A stretch of 64,000 bases of DNA, taken from contig JAHTBO010000006.1 in NCBI GenBank assembly GCA_019166125.1, positions 62,001 to 126,000 of the forward strand. Reading direction: 5' to 3'. A program made the translations under genes and the position numbers. The first letter of the stretch is position 1; each line of letters starts with the position of its first letter. Below the pieces are notes generated by a model, which saw only the letters and a program-made list of their open reading frames with translations, was not told the origin of the DNA and made no database searches. The stretch is from Alcaligenaceae bacterium CGII-47 (GTDB taxonomy: Bacteria > Pseudomonadota > Gammaproteobacteria > Burkholderiales > Burkholderiaceae_B). Positions 8,915 to 18,187 of this stretch are shown one piece after another.

Positions 8915-9415
8915 TTAGCGTGCGCCCGGCGGAATAATCAGGCCGGAGTCTTGCTTTTGCTCTTTGCCGTCAGCTTGCGATGTCCGCTGTTCGTACAGCG
9001 CCTGAAAATTCATTTCAGTCAAATGCAGCGGGGGCAGGGAACTGCGTGTGATCGCGTCAGCGACATTGGCGCGTAAATACGGATACAGCATGGTCGGGCA
9101 GACGATACCCAGCAACGGATCAAGCTGCTCGGCCGGAATATTGGACGCCTCAAAGATCCCGGCTTGGCTGAGCTCGACCAGGTACAGCACTTTGTCGTTG
9201 ATGCGGGTGGTCACGGTGGCAGTCACCACGGACTCAAATACGCTCTCGGCGAGTTGCTGGCCACCAACCTGGATTGAAACCTCGACGCTCGGTGCCTCTT
9301 GGTCAAGAAAAATAGCGGGTGCGTTAGGCATCTCGAGCGACATATCCTTAACATAGGTGCGCTGCAGGCCAAAGCTTGGTTCTTGGGTGTCTGGGGTCTG
9401 GTTTTGTTCGGGCAT
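8915..9415 (-). CDS. secB: Protein-export chaperone SecB
   Basis: Cytosolic tetrameric chaperone that keeps precursors unfolded and delivers them to SecA. At 166 residues it has the typical length; recognisable segments are [16 protein letters not shown] (about residue 21), the [21 protein letters not shown] strand region (near 88) and [19 protein letters not shown] (near 105). The flanking charged tails are variable, as usual. It lies 38 bases after grxC and 6 bases before gpsA, within the classical grxC-secB-gpsA group. Confidence 0.97.
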   Translation of the reverse strand: MPEQNQTPDTQEPSFGLQRTYVKDMSLEMPNAPAIFLDQEAPSVEVSIQVGGQQLAESVFESVVTATVTTRINDKVLYLVELSQAGIFEASNIPAEQLDPLLGIVCPTMLYPYLRANVADAITRSSLPPLHLTEMNFQALYEQRTSQADGKEQKQDSGLIIPPGAR

Positions 9416-9453
9416 GGGGTCTCCTGGGTAGGGGTGAGGTGGGGCTGGGGGCG

Positions 9454-9711
9454 TCAGGCTTGGAGCAGCGGCGCCAGGCCGCCTGCGCGGTCTAATGCAG
9501 CCAGATCGTCATAGCCGCCAATATGCTGGTCGTCGATGTAGATTTGCGGTACCGTGCGCCGTCCAGTGCGTTCCATCATAATGGAGCGTAGTGCAGGGTC
9601 ACGGTCAATGTGAATCTTGGTGATCTCGGTGACGCCGCGCTGCTTGAGCAGCATTTCGGCGCGCACGCAATAGGGGCATGTTACGGTGCAATACATGGTG
9701 ATGAGTGCCAT
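9454..9711 (-). CDS. grxC: Glutaredoxin 3
   Basis: An 85-residue dithiol glutaredoxin that uses glutathione to reduce protein disulfides. The active site CPYC is at residues 9-12-14 region ([13 protein letters not shown]), with the TVPQIYID cis-Pro motif near residue 53 and the [10 protein letters not shown] glutathione-binding segment near 65. Length and motifs match GrxC of E. coli. It lies between the rhodanese gene (23 bases upstream) and secB. Confidence 0.97.
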   Translation of the reverse strand: MALITMYCTVTCPYCVRAEMLLKQRGVTEITKIHIDRDPALRSIMMERTGRRTVPQIYIDDQHIGGYDDLAALDRAGGLAPLLQA

Positions 9712-9734
9712 TGATTCCTCGGGCTAGCTATGGG

Positions 9735-10148
9735 TCAGGATTTGCGCGATAGCGGCATACCAGCCTGGACCCAGCTATCGAGTCCGCCGCTTAGGCAGGA
9801 TACCCGATCAAAGCCGTGTTTGCGCAGGCTGGCGGCAACGCGTTGCGACTCGCGTCCGTGGGCACAGACCAGAATCAGTGGCTTGTCCTTGGGCAGGGTG
9901 CCATGCTGGGCTTCGATATCTGCGGCAGGGAGGTTACGTGATTGGGGGATGTTGCCCGCCTTGAATTGCTCGGTAGCGCGGATATCGACAAAGACACCAT
10001 GCTCTTTGTTGACTTGCCGGATGGCGTCATCCAGTTCAATACGCCCGCCCGGACGGCCTCGTGAGACACTGGGCCATAGCAGCATACCGCCGGCAGCGAC
10101 GGCAATAAGCAGGATCCAGAGGTTGTTCTGGCTAAGTAAAAAGTCCAC
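9735..10148 (-). CDS. Membrane-anchored rhodanese-like protein
   Basis: A 137-residue protein with one N-terminal membrane segment (WILLIAVAAGGMLLWPSV, about residues 9-27) and a single rhodanese domain. The active-site loop carries the persulfide-forming Cys in LILVCAHGRESQRVA (near residue 93), so a sulfurtransferase or thiol carrier role at the inner membrane is possible, with the domain probably cytoplasmic. It heads the group with grxC, secB and gpsA, as in many beta- and gammaproteobacteria (YibN-like). The physiological substrate is unknown. Confidence 0.9.
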   Translation of the reverse strand: MDFLLSQNNLWILLIAVAAGGMLLWPSVSRGRPGGRIELDDAIRQVNKEHGVFVDIRATEQFKAGNIPQSRNLPAADIEAQHGTLPKDKPLILVCAHGRESQRVAASLRKHGFDRVSCLSGGLDSWVQAGMPLSRKS

Positions 10149-10260
10149 GGTATGTCCTGTAGAAGGTTCTAAATAAGGTGTCTAGAAGGCGATTAAAAGA
10201 ATTGTATGTTGGGGGATTATAAAATGGACGGCAGTTTTCAATTTAAGGGCTTGTTTTACC

Positions 10261-11013
10261 ATGCATAAACTCGTATTGATGCGCCACGGCGAGAGTCAGT
10301 GGAATCGGGAAAATCGCTTTACAGGCTGGACAGACGTGGATCTGACCGAGACTGGGCGCGAGCAGGCGCGCCAGGCGGGCCTACTTCTTAAGGAAAATGG
10401 CTTTGAGTTCGATCTGGCGTTTACGTCGGTCCTCAAGCGTGCAATCCGCACGCTATGGATCGCACTGGATGCGATGGATGCCATGCATACGCCGATAGGT
10501 CTGAATTGGCGCTTGAACGAGCGCCACTATGGTGCGCTCCAGGGGCTGGATAAGGCCGAGACGGCAGCACGCTATGGCGAGGAACAGGTTTTGCTATGGC
10601 GCCGTGCCTATGCCATCGCGCCCGAACCACTCAGTCTGGATGATCCGCGGCACCCTCGTTTTGATCGTCGTTATCGCAACATCCCTGTAGAGCAGTTACC
10701 CGCGAGCGAGTGCCTGCAGGATACGGTGGCGCGCGTTGTTCCTTTCTGGAATGACTCGGTGGCGACTGCACTGCGCTCGGGGCGGCGTGTGATCATCTCT
10801 GCGCACGGCAATAGCCTGCGTGCACTGATTAAGCACCTGGATGGGGTGTCAGACGAGGACATCGTCAAGGTCAACGTTCCGACCGGCCAGCCGCTGGTGT
10901 ATGAACTGGATGATGATCTGCGTCCCTTGCGAAATTATTACCTCGGGGATCGTGCACAGATCCAGGCTGCCATGCAGGCTGTGGCCGACCAAGGCAAGGC
11001 ACGCAAGGACTGA
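10261..11013 (+). CDS. gpmA: 2,3-bisphosphoglycerate-dependent phosphoglycerate mutase
   Basis: Interconverts 3- and 2-phosphoglycerate in glycolysis and gluconeogenesis through a phosphohistidine intermediate. The RHGES motif near residue 8 carries the catalytic His; the GWTDVDLTE segment, the [13 protein letters not shown] segment (near residue 86) and the second catalytic His in [11 protein letters not shown] (near 180) are all present. 250 residues is the family length. It is divergent from the rhodanese gene across 112 bases that should hold both promoters. The envC-type gene begins 2 bases after its stop. Confidence 0.97.
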   Translation: MHKLVLMRHGESQWNRENRFTGWTDVDLTETGREQARQAGLLLKENGFEFDLAFTSVLKRAIRTLWIALDAMDAMHTPIGLNWRLNERHYGALQGLDKAETAARYGEEQVLLWRRAYAIAPEPLSLDDPRHPRFDRRYRNIPVEQLPASECLQDTVARVVPFWNDSVATALRSGRRVIISAHGNSLRALIKHLDGVSDEDIVKVNVPTGQPLVYELDDDLRPLRNYYLGDRAQIQAAMQAVADQGKARKD

Positions 11014-11014
11014 T

Positions 11015-12349
11015 ATGACGCCTCGGTGTCTGGGTCTGGGGCTGATTTTGTGCGTTGTCTTCGGCCTTGCTCAGGGCGCGCCTTCGTTGGAGGCGCGCCA
11101 GTCCGAGGCGCGTGAACAGCGCAGCGCCTTGCGCACTCAAATCGGCGAACTACAGAGCCGAATTGAGGACACAGAGTCTTCGCGTCATGACGCGAGCGTC
11201 AAGCTACGTGCCTCTGAACAGGCAATCTCGGATATCAGTCGCCGGCTCGATGAGTTAAGCCGGCAGCGCAAGGCGTTGCAGACATCGCTAAGTGAGCTGG
11301 AGGGTGCCATTAAGGACCATAGCCAGCAGATGCGGCGCCAACAAGACGCCCTGGCCCAGCAGCTACGCGCTCAGTATGCCAGTGGCTTATCGCCCTGGAC
11401 TGCATTGCTCTCGGGCGAGGACCCGCAAAGCATTGGCCGGGAATTGGCGTACCTGTCTTATATCTCGCGTGCGCGCACAGAGGCATTGCAGGCCTTGCGT
11501 GTGACGATCGATAAGCTCTCGGCCTTACAAGAGCGGGTAAGCGCCCAGCGCACAGAGCTGGAGGGCGTGCAGGCAGAAGTGCTAGCGCAAAAAAAAGATC
11601 TGGAGATTCAGCAGGATAAGCGTCGCAAGGTCCTCGATACCATCAAGGTCCAGTTGCAGGCACAGCGTGGTCAGGCTCAGCAGCTAGAGACGCGTGAACA
11701 ACGTTTGGGTAATTTGATCGATGGCTTGGCTGTCGAGATCGCTCGGGCGCAGGCGCGGGCTCGTGCCGAGGCCGAACGCCGTGCCAAGGCTGAAGCGAAA
11801 GCGCGCGCAGCGGCTAAGGCGCGCGAGGATCAGGAAGTGGCCGCGGCGCGTGCGGCCGCGGCACAGGTGGCTGCTGCCCGTAGTGCTGAAGAGGATCAGA
11901 TGTCTGGTGCGTCGCCTTCCTCAGCGCGGGTCGCTGACGAGGAGCCTGCCGGCGGGTTCAAGGGCTTGAAAAAGGGTCTGCCTCACCCCGTGGCAGGAGA
12001 GATGCTGGGCCGTTTCGGGGCTGAACGTCCGGATGGGAGTGGCCTGTGGCGAGGAATTGTGCTGCGCGCTGCACCGGGTGCACCCGTCCATGCGGTGGCG
12101 CCAGGCCGGGTGGTTTATGCGAGCTGGTTAAGTGGTTTCGGTAATATTCTGATTATTGATCATGGCGAGAAATATTTGAGCGTTTATGCGTATAACCAGA
12201 GCCTGTTACGCCAAGTGGGTGATATTGTGGCGCGTGGTGACGAGGTGGCTCGTGTGGGTGCGACGGGCGGGCAGGTCGAGCCGGGCTTGTATTTCGAGAT
12301 TCGTCATGCGGGCGCACCAGTCAATCCACAGCTATGGTTGAAGCCGTAA
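11015..12349 (+). CDS. envC: EnvC-type activator of murein amidases (degenerate LytM/M23 domain)
   Basis: Periplasmic coiled-coil protein of 444 residues. The ATG at 11015, directly after the gpmA stop, gives a good signal peptide (LGLGLILCVVFGLAQGAPS). Residues 25-240 are long heptad-rich coiled coil, 240-300 an Ala/Arg/Glu-rich helix, and the C-terminus (about 325-444) a LytM/M23 fold with VVYASWLSGFGNILIIDHG and GLYFEIRHAGAPVNPQLWL. The HxxxD and HxH zinc ligands of active M23 peptidases are replaced (LYFEIR where HLHFE would be), exactly as in E. coli EnvC, so it should activate amidases at the septum rather than cut peptidoglycan itself. The gpm-envC-ctp order is conserved in proteobacteria. 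Confidence 0.93.
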   Translation: MTPRCLGLGLILCVVFGLAQGAPSLEARQSEAREQRSALRTQIGELQSRIEDTESSRHDASVKLRASEQAISDISRRLDELSRQRKALQTSLSELEGAIKDHSQQMRRQQDALAQQLRAQYASGLSPWTALLSGEDPQSIGRELAYLSYISRARTEALQALRVTIDKLSALQERVSAQRTELEGVQAEVLAQKKDLEIQQDKRRKVLDTIKVQLQAQRGQAQQLETREQRLGNLIDGLAVEIARAQARARAEAERRAKAEAKARAAAKAREDQEVAAARAAAAQVAAARSAEEDQMSGASPSSARVADEEPAGGFKGLKKGLPHPVAGEMLGRFGAERPDGSGLWRGIVLRAAPGAPVHAVAPGRVVYASWLSGFGNILIIDHGEKYLSVYAYNQSLLRQVGDIVARGDEVARVGATGGQVEPGLYFEIRHAGAPVNPQLWLKP

Positions 12350-12416
12350 TTTCGTTACTATCTACTCTTCGTTTGACCGTTTTTCGGTGACTTTTAAAAA
12401 TATTTCAGGAATGTGC

Positions 12417-13946
12417 ATGAGCACTCGCAGATTTAGGGCTTTTGGTTGGATCCTTATTGGGTTTGCAGGCGGCATTCTGATTAGCCTGGGTATCAGTGCG
12501 ACCGCTCAGCGCAGCGAACCGCTGCCATTGAAGGACTTGCAGCAATTTGCCAATGTATATGGCGCGATTAAAAGCAGCTATGTCGAGCCGGTCTCCGATA
12601 AGGTGTTGATCAATGATGCGATCAAGGGTTTATTCAGCGACCTGGACCCGCACTCCGCCTACCTGGACGAGGAAGCCTACAAGCAGATGCAGGACATCAC
12701 GCGTGGCGGTTTCGGGGGCTTGGGGATCGAGATCGGTACCCAGGATGGCATGCCTAAGGTCATTGCGCCGATCGAGGATACGCCAGCAGCGCGTGCCGGC
12801 ATTTTGACGGGTGACCTCATTACTCATATTAATGACAAGCCGACCAAGGGCATGACCCTGAACGATGCGGTCAAAAAGATGCGTGGTGAGCCAAATACAT
12901 CTATTGATCTGACCATACAGCGCACGGGTAGCCCCAAACCCCTTAAATTTCATATCGTACGCGAGATGATCAAGACCCGCAGTGTGCGAGGGAAAATGCT
13001 TGACGATCAGATTGTCTATGTCCGCGTCAGCCAGTTTCAGGATCGTACGACCGGCGATCTGGTACGCATGCTCGATAGTCTGGCTGGCAAGACCACGCCC
13101 AAGGCCTTGATCCTTGACTTGCGCAATGATCCGGGCGGCCTGCTCGATGGCGCAATTGGCGTGTCTTCGATTTTCCTGGAGCCCGGTAAGCTGGTCGTCT
13201 CAACGAAGGGCCGTATTCCGTCTTCGAATGAGGAGTTCTACGCACGCCGCGTCGCGTCTCACTATACGTCACCGGCAAATGATGTGGCACCGCCACCGGC
13301 CTGGACGCAGACCGTGCCGATGGTGGTGCTGGTGAATGTGGGCTCGGCCTCGGCCTCCGAGATCGTGGCTGGTGCATTGCAGGATCACAAACGTGCGCAA
13401 ATCGTCGGTAATCGTACCTTCGGCAAGGGCTCGGTACAGTCTGTGTTGCAACTAAGCGCTGACACGGGCATCAAGATCACCACTGCGCGTTACTACACAC
13501 CGAGCGGGGCTTCGATTCAGGTGACAGGTGTGCTGCCCGATTACTTGGTTGATGATAGTGCGGCGGGAAACTTGTTTCACCTGCAGCGCGAGGTTGATCT
13601 GGATCACCATCTGGATAACAAGGCACAGGCTGAGCTGGCAGCACAGGCTGAGGCTGAGGATGATTTCGTCCAAGGCGAGATCAAGATGTTCGAGATGGGG
13701 GGTAGTGATGATTGGCAATTGCGTCAGGCAATCAATCTGCTCCAGGGGCGTGCTGTGCAGAAGTCTGATCCGGTGCTGGTGGCTCAGTCCAAGGCGGCTG
13801 CTGGGGCCGATTTAAAAATAGGCCCGACGGCTGTGGCGGAACCAGGCAGCACACCGGCTGAGGCTGAAAAAAAAACACTAAGTAATCCGGAATTGCAGAT
13901 TGAACGTTACCGCGTCACGCCAAATGGTCTGATTAAGGTGCCGTGA
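12417..13946 (+). CDS. ctpA: C-terminal processing peptidase, S41 family, with PDZ domain
   Basis: Periplasmic serine protease of 509 residues. The ATG at 12417 is chosen because AGGA lies six bases upstream; a GTG 30 bases earlier and an ATG at 12411 are less likely. An uncleaved or cleaved signal segment (WILIGFAGGILISLGISATA) is followed by the CtpA N-terminal region, a PDZ domain (about 90-170, FGGLGIEIGTQDGMPKVI) and the S41 catalytic core with Ser in NVGSASASEIVAGAL (near 310) and Lys in GNRTFGKGSVQ (near 335). The C-terminal tail is longer than the minimal family. The stop overlaps the next start by one base. Confidence 0.95.
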   Translation: MSTRRFRAFGWILIGFAGGILISLGISATAQRSEPLPLKDLQQFANVYGAIKSSYVEPVSDKVLINDAIKGLFSDLDPHSAYLDEEAYKQMQDITRGGFGGLGIEIGTQDGMPKVIAPIEDTPAARAGILTGDLITHINDKPTKGMTLNDAVKKMRGEPNTSIDLTIQRTGSPKPLKFHIVREMIKTRSVRGKMLDDQIVYVRVSQFQDRTTGDLVRMLDSLAGKTTPKALILDLRNDPGGLLDGAIGVSSIFLEPGKLVVSTKGRIPSSNEEFYARRVASHYTSPANDVAPPPAWTQTVPMVVLVNVGSASASEIVAGALQDHKRAQIVGNRTFGKGSVQSVLQLSADTGIKITTARYYTPSGASIQVTGVLPDYLVDDSAAGNLFHLQREVDLDHHLDNKAQAELAAQAEAEDDFVQGEIKMFEMGGSDDWQLRQAINLLQGRAVQKSDPVLVAQSKAAAGADLKIGPTAVAEPGSTPAEAEKKTLSNPELQIERYRVTPNGLIKVP

Positions 13947-14704
13947 TGGATGATGCGCAATTGATGCGCTATGCCCGCCATGTTCTGTTGGATGAATTTG
14001 GCATCGAGGGGCAGGATCGCCTGCTGGCGGCGCGGGTGTTGATTGTTGGTGTGGGCGGCTTGGGTTCACCGGCTGCTGCCTATCTGGCTGCCGCCGGTGT
14101 GGGCCACATCGTGCTGGTCGATGATGATGTCGTGGAGCTAAGCAATTTGCAGCGCCAGATTCTGCATACAAGCGCGCGAATTGGCCAGCCCAAGGCAGAT
14201 TCTGGCCGCTTCGCGCTGGCGCAGATCAATCCGGATATCCAGATCGATGCCTTGGTCGAGCGCCTTGATACGTCGCGTCTGACCGAGCTCGCCTCGGGTG
14301 TTGACCTGGTTTTGGATTGCTGTGATAACTTTGCGACACGTCATGCGATCAACCGCGCCTGCGTTGCTGCACGCAAGCCCCTGGTGTCGGGCGCGGCAAT
14401 TAAGTTCTCGGGGCAGATCAGTGTGTATGACCTGCGCTCTGATGCGGCGCCTTGCTACCATTGTCTGTTTCCAGAGGCGAATGATGTCGAAGAGCTACGG
14501 TGTGCCACGACAGGTGTGCTAGGGCCGCTGGTGGGTATCGTAGGCAGCGTTCAGGCTGCAGAGGCAATCAAGCTGCTGGCTGGGTTTGGAGAGCCCTTGG
14601 TGGGACGTTTGCTGTGCGTGGACGCGCTCACGATGCAGTGGAATACGATACGCTTTAAGCGCGATCCAGCTTGCCCCGTTTGCCAACACCGCGTGCCTGC
14701 ATGA
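13946..14704 (+). CDS. MoeB/ThiF-family adenylyltransferase (E1-like)
   Basis: Activates the C-terminal glycine of a ubiquitin-like sulfur carrier (MoaD or ThiS) by adenylation. The 252-residue protein has the ATP-binding Rossmann motif VGVGGLGSPAAAYLAAAG near residue 35, the VDDDVVELSNLQRQILH segment near 60, a catalytic Cys in the CATTGVLGPLVG segment (near 187), and two CxxC pairs (CYHC near 170; CPVC near 246) that bind zinc. The rhodanese extension found in some homologues is absent. Its carrier is not encoded in the window; a thiG gene lies 32 kb away, so it could serve thiamine or molybdopterin synthesis. ATG at 13946 overlaps the ctpA stop by one base; a GTG at 13943 is possible. Confidence 0.9.
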   Translation: MDDAQLMRYARHVLLDEFGIEGQDRLLAARVLIVGVGGLGSPAAAYLAAAGVGHIVLVDDDVVELSNLQRQILHTSARIGQPKADSGRFALAQINPDIQIDALVERLDTSRLTELASGVDLVLDCCDNFATRHAINRACVAARKPLVSGAAIKFSGQISVYDLRSDAAPCYHCLFPEANDVEELRCATTGVLGPLVGIVGSVQAAEAIKLLAGFGEPLVGRLLCVDALTMQWNTIRFKRDPACPVCQHRVPA

Positions 14705-15404
14705 GCAGCGGGCCTATGGCGTTGACACGAATATCGACATAGAGATCACGCCCCTGGCCTTGGGTAGAGAAGGGCGTGCCATGGTGGTAGATATAGGCCG
14801 TACGTAGGCCAGCCCGGCGCGCGCTTTTTAGGTTGTGCAGTGTATCTTCGACGAGGATGACTTGGCGCGCCGGCACCCGTAGATGTGCCAGCACTTGGCG
14901 CATCAGTGCTTGCGAGGGTTTGGGACGGATGCGGCCTTGCAAGTTCATGTGATCGATCGCCCACAGGCCATCAAAGTAATGCAAAATATTGAGGGCCTGG
15001 AGCACATCGCGGGCGTACTGTGCCGGTGCGTTCGTCAGCAGGACCTTATATCCGGGGAGCTGACGTATCCTGGCGGCTAAGCCCGTTTCGCCACGCACGA
15101 GCGGTGCAACCTCAAAGTCATGACTAAGTGCGAGAAACTCATCGGCCTTGACACCGTGGTGACGGACCATGCCGATGACTGTCGCACCGTAGCGCTTCCA
15201 GTAGCGGGCGCGTAGCGTATTGGCCGTGTCTTGGTCGACCCCAAGCGTGGTGGCGACGGCATTGCCCATACGTTCGTTGATGGCACAAAAAATGGCGTGC
15301 GAGGCATCGTGCAAGGTATTGTCCAGATCGAATAGCCAGACCGTCTCGTCAGTTCGGGGCCGACGAAATCGGGTCATTGCACTGGGCGCACGTAAGGGCA
15401 ACAC
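14655..15404 (-). CDS. HAD-family pyrimidine 5'-nucleotidase-like phosphatase
   Basis: Haloacid dehalogenase superfamily hydrolase of 249 residues, closest in pattern to the SDT1/YjjG-type pyrimidine 5'-nucleotidases. Motif I is WLFDLDNTLHDAS (near residue 24; nucleophile and acid Asp present), motif II LLTNAP (near 122), motif IV VILVEDTLHNLKSARRAG (near 188). Start uncertain: the ATG at 15377 (MTRFRRPR) is as plausible as 15404. Its last 50 bases run antisense to the end of the MoeB-type gene. It follows argB at 44 bases on the same strand. Confidence 0.85.
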   Translation of the reverse strand: MLPLRAPSAMTRFRRPRTDETVWLFDLDNTLHDASHAIFCAINERMGNAVATTLGVDQDTANTLRARYWKRYGATVIGMVRHHGVKADEFLALSHDFEVAPLVRGETGLAARIRQLPGYKVLLTNAPAQYARDVLQALNILHYFDGLWAIDHMNLQGRIRPKPSQALMRQVLAHLRVPARQVILVEDTLHNLKSARRAGLRTAYIYHHGTPFSTQGQGRDLYVDIRVNAIGPLLMQARGVGKRGKLDRA

Positions 15405-15448
15405 GGTTCAGTGCCCGTTTTGGCTAATCAGACCAGGAACCCTGGACA

Positions 15449-16345
15449 CTAATGCGAGCTGATCATGGTGCCGACGCCTCGATCAGTCAGAATTTCGAGT
15501 AATAGGCAGTGAGGCACACGCCCGTCGATGATATGTACGGCATTGACGCCGAACCGCGCTGCATCCAGTGCGGAGGAGATCTTGGGCAGCATGCCGCCCG
15601 AGATGGTGCCGTCCTGAAATAATTCGTCGATGGTCTGGGCCGATAGCCGACGGAGAAGCTCGCCGTTCTTGTCCAGAACGCCAGGAGTATTGGTGAGCAT
15701 GACGAGCTTTTCGGCGCCCAATACCTCGGCCATCTTGCCGGCGACGACGTCGGCATTGATGTTGTAGGCCTGGCCGTCCTCGCCATAGCCGATAGACGAG
15801 ATGACAGGAATGAATTGATCGTCTTGTAGCGCTTTGACGACAGCCGGCTCGATGCGTGTGATATCGCCAACAAAGCCGATATCCAGCCATTGCCCTGGGT
15901 GTTTGGGGTCAGCGATGAGCTTTTTGTGGGCTTCTATCATGCAACCGTCCTTGCCAGTCAGGCCAACGGCCTTGCCACCCGCTTCGTTGATCATCATGAC
16001 GATGTCTTGTTGGACCTGGCCACCAAGCACCCACTCGACGACTTCCATGGTCTCGGCGTCTGTGACACGCATGCCCTGGACAAAGGTGCCTTCTTTGCCT
16101 ACGCGCTTCAGGGCACTATTGATTTGTGGGCCGCCACCGTGGACGACCACAGGGTTCAAGCCTACGAGCTTGAGCAGGACAACGTCGTGCGCAAAGCTGC
16201 GTTGCAGGTGATCTTCGGTCATGGCGTTACCGCCGTATTTGATCACGACGGTCTTGCCATGAAAACGACGGATGTAGGGCAAGGCTTCAGAGAGAACCTC
16301 GGCCTTGACTTCAGCGGGATAATTGCTGGCGTCCTGTTGACTCAT
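15449..16345 (-). CDS. argB: N-acetylglutamate kinase
   Basis: Phosphorylates N-acetyl-L-glutamate, the second step of arginine synthesis. The 298-residue protein shows the amino-acid kinase hallmarks: [11 protein letters not shown] near residue 31, VVHGGGPQI near 66, the [11 protein letters not shown] segment near 140, and the [19 protein letters not shown] segment (near 195). An N-terminal extension of about 25 residues ([16 protein letters not shown]) is the type found in arginine-sensitive NAGKs, so feedback inhibition by arginine is likely. The start overlaps the preceding TlpA-like gene by 4 bases (ATGA). Confidence 0.97.
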   Translation of the reverse strand: MSQQDASNYPAEVKAEVLSEALPYIRRFHGKTVVIKYGGNAMTEDHLQRSFAHDVVLLKLVGLNPVVVHGGGPQINSALKRVGKEGTFVQGMRVTDAETMEVVEWVLGGQVQQDIVMMINEAGGKAVGLTGKDGCMIEAHKKLIADPKHPGQWLDIGFVGDITRIEPAVVKALQDDQFIPVISSIGYGEDGQAYNINADVVAGKMAEVLGAEKLVMLTNTPGVLDKNGELLRRLSAQTIDELFQDGTISGGMLPKISSALDAARFGVNAVHIIDGRVPHCLLLEILTDRGVGTMISSH

Positions 16346-16836
16346 GATGCCAGCGCCTTTTCAACTGTCGTGAGAAAGGCCTGTTCGTCGTAATTACCCA
16401 AGTAGCGTTTAATGATGTGGCCTTGTTTGTCGATAAGAAATGAGGTGGGGGTCAGTTGTACGTCTCCGAAGGCTTTGGCAAGCTTGCCTTGGGCATCGAT
16501 CACGACCGAAAAGGGAAGCTCGCGAGTCTCGGCATACGTTTTGACGTAGTTGGGTGGGTCATACTGCATCGCTACTGCGATGGTCTCGAAACCGCGTGGC
16601 GAGAGCGCCTGCTGGTGTTTGATCGTGTCAGGCATCTGTGCGATGCACGTGACGCAACTGGTGGCCCAGAACTTTACCAACACGACCTTGCCTCGCAGGT
16701 CCTGCATCGTGACGGATTTACCTTGCAGGTCGGTGAACGTGACATCCGGGGCATTTTGCGTGGATGTGGAGAACTGCCACACGCCGACCAAGGCAATGGC
16801 GATAACGGCAATCAGGCTAAGTAGCGCTTTTTTCAT
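16342..16836 (-). CDS. TlpA/ResA-like membrane-anchored thioredoxin
   Basis: A 164-residue redoxin with an N-terminal membrane anchor or signal ([18 protein letters not shown]) and a periplasmic thioredoxin fold. The active site reads [12 protein letters not shown] (CVTC near residue 60-63) after the KVVLVKFWA strand, and the cis-Pro strand is [10 protein letters not shown] (near 133). Such proteins reduce disulfides in periplasmic targets such as c-type cytochromes; the target here is unknown. It overlaps dolP upstream and argB downstream by 4 bases each, so it is part of one operon. Confidence 0.92.
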   Translation of the reverse strand: MKKALLSLIAVIAIALVGVWQFSTSTQNAPDVTFTDLQGKSVTMQDLRGKVVLVKFWATSCVTCIAQMPDTIKHQQALSPRGFETIAVAMQYDPPNYVKTYAETRELPFSVVIDAQGKLAKAFGDVQLTPTSFLIDKQGHIIKRYLGNYDEQAFLTTVEKALAS

Positions 16837-17543
16837 TTGACTGGCATGGTTTGAATATTATCGTCGGCTGGCGTAGGCGTGCTCGATGCATCCGTAACTG
16901 GGGCTGGCTCAGTCCCCGTTGTGGCGCCTGGCTCGGCCATGATGCTGGCCTCGGACACGATCTTGAATAGCTTGACGACCTTGTTGACGCCATCGATACC
17001 GGACGCCACAATTGCGGCGCGCTCACCTTCTTTGTCGGTGACCTTGCCCATCAGATAGACCACGCCCCGCTCGGTGGTGATGATGATGGTGCGTGAAGGC
17101 ACATCTTTGGTTTGCACAAGCTGGGCCTTGACCTTGGAGGTGATCCAGGTGTCGTTGGTGCGCACGCTAAGGGGGGTGAGATCACCCACTCGGATATAGT
17201 TGTCGATTATTTGGACCTTGGGGATAGTCTGGACAATCGTCTGGGCGCGCTCTCGGTCTGCTTCGGTGGGGACGTCGCCGACAAGTAGGACGCGCCCCGC
17301 ATAGGAATCGCCGTGGATACGCGCCGTATCACCGAAGGCTTTGTTCATCTCGCTGGAGATCCGCAGACTGATCGTCTGGTCGTCGACCTGTTCGCCTGCG
17401 GTGCGACGGTCTGTGGCGATGATCGCCGTCGTTGCGGCTGTGCCACCCACGAGGAGCAGGCCACAGCCTGCCAGAGAGCCCAGGCCAGCGAGCGCCAGGC
17501 TGAATTGGATGAAGCGTCGGCTAAGTCTTGAGGGAGTGTTCAT
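16833..17543 (-). CDS. dolP: DolP-like outer-membrane lipoprotein with two BON domains
   Basis: Outer-membrane lipoprotein of 236 residues that in E. coli (YraP/DolP) preserves envelope integrity. The ATG at 17543 gives a twin-arginine-free signal with lipobox LAGC (Cys near residue 25). Two BON domains follow: one around 55-110 (LRISSEMNKAFGD ... VLLVGDVPTEADRERAQTIV) and one around 125-190 (ITSKVKAQLV ... VVYLMGKVTDKEGERAAIVA). The Pro/Thr/Ala-rich tail of about 45 residues is extra. Its position after yraN and diaA matches the E. coli yraN-diaA-dolP order. ATGA overlaps on both sides. Confidence 0.92.
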   Translation of the reverse strand: MNTPSRLSRRFIQFSLALAGLGSLAGCGLLLVGGTAATTAIIATDRRTAGEQVDDQTISLRISSEMNKAFGDTARIHGDSYAGRVLLVGDVPTEADRERAQTIVQTIPKVQIIDNYIRVGDLTPLSVRTNDTWITSKVKAQLVQTKDVPSRTIIITTERGVVYLMGKVTDKEGERAAIVASGIDGVNKVVKLFKIVSEASIMAEPGATTGTEPAPVTDASSTPTPADDNIQTMPVK

Positions 17544-18133
17544 AGCGTATCTCCGAGGAGCAGGGCGTCTATTCCGTCGCATAGTGCATGCAGCAACATA
17601 ATGTGGACTTCCTGGATGCGCATCGTTCGATCGTGCGGCACGCATAGGTGAATGTCGGTCTCGTAGAGCAGCGCGTTGATCTGTCCGCCACCCTTTCCGG
17701 TGATGGCGATGATTTGCATCTCGCGCTCGTGTGCGGCCTCGATCGCCCGTACGATATTGGCTGAGTTTCCGCTGGTGGAGATCGCGACCAATACGTCCCC
17801 AGGCTGGCCTAAGGCATTGATCTGACGCTCGAATATGGTGTTGAAGCCGTAGTCGTTGCCCACGGCGGTCATGATCGAGGTGTCAGTATTCAGTGCAATG
17901 CCAGCCAGTGGCAGGCGGTCACGCTCGAAGCGACCGACGAGCTCGGCAATAAAGTGCTGTGCATCAGCGGCGGAGCCGCCATTGCCGCAGGCGAGGATGC
18001 GTGCGTTATTGGTCAGCGCCCCAAACAGCAGATCGACTGCGCTGGACAGGGTAGGCGCGAGTTCACGTGCGCTGGCCCTGAACGCATCGATTGCATCATC
18101 AAAGTGCGAGGTCATTCTGGAGGTCATATCCAT
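17540..18133 (-). CDS. diaA: SIS-domain protein DiaA/GmhA-like
   Basis: Sugar-isomerase (SIS) domain protein of about 197 residues, related to sedoheptulose-7-phosphate isomerase GmhA and to the DnaA-binding initiation factor DiaA. The phosphosugar-binding motifs are ACGNGGSAADAQHF near residue 50 and VLVAISTSGNSANIV near 110; a His-rich C-terminus (EVHIMLLHALCD) is present. Context (yraN upstream, dolP downstream) is that of DiaA in E. coli, while sequence alone does not exclude GmhA activity. Start uncertain among ATGs at 18133, 18127 and 18115; none has a strong ribosome-binding site. Confidence 0.88.
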   Translation of the reverse strand: MDMTSRMTSHFDDAIDAFRASARELAPTLSSAVDLLFGALTNNARILACGNGGSAADAQHFIAELVGRFERDRLPLAGIALNTDTSIMTAVGNDYGFNTIFERQINALGQPGDVLVAISTSGNSANIVRAIEAAHEREMQIIAITGKGGGQINALLYETDIHLCVPHDRTMRIQEVHIMLLHALCDGIDALLLGDTL

Positions 18134-18187
18134 AGCTATGATTATCGCATGAGTCTGAGCCACTGGTCGCGGATGGCTTTGACGATT

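Noticed and set aside
11015-12349. Active M23 endopeptidase
   Set aside because: The zinc-binding His residues are absent in the LytM domain, matching EnvC-type activators.
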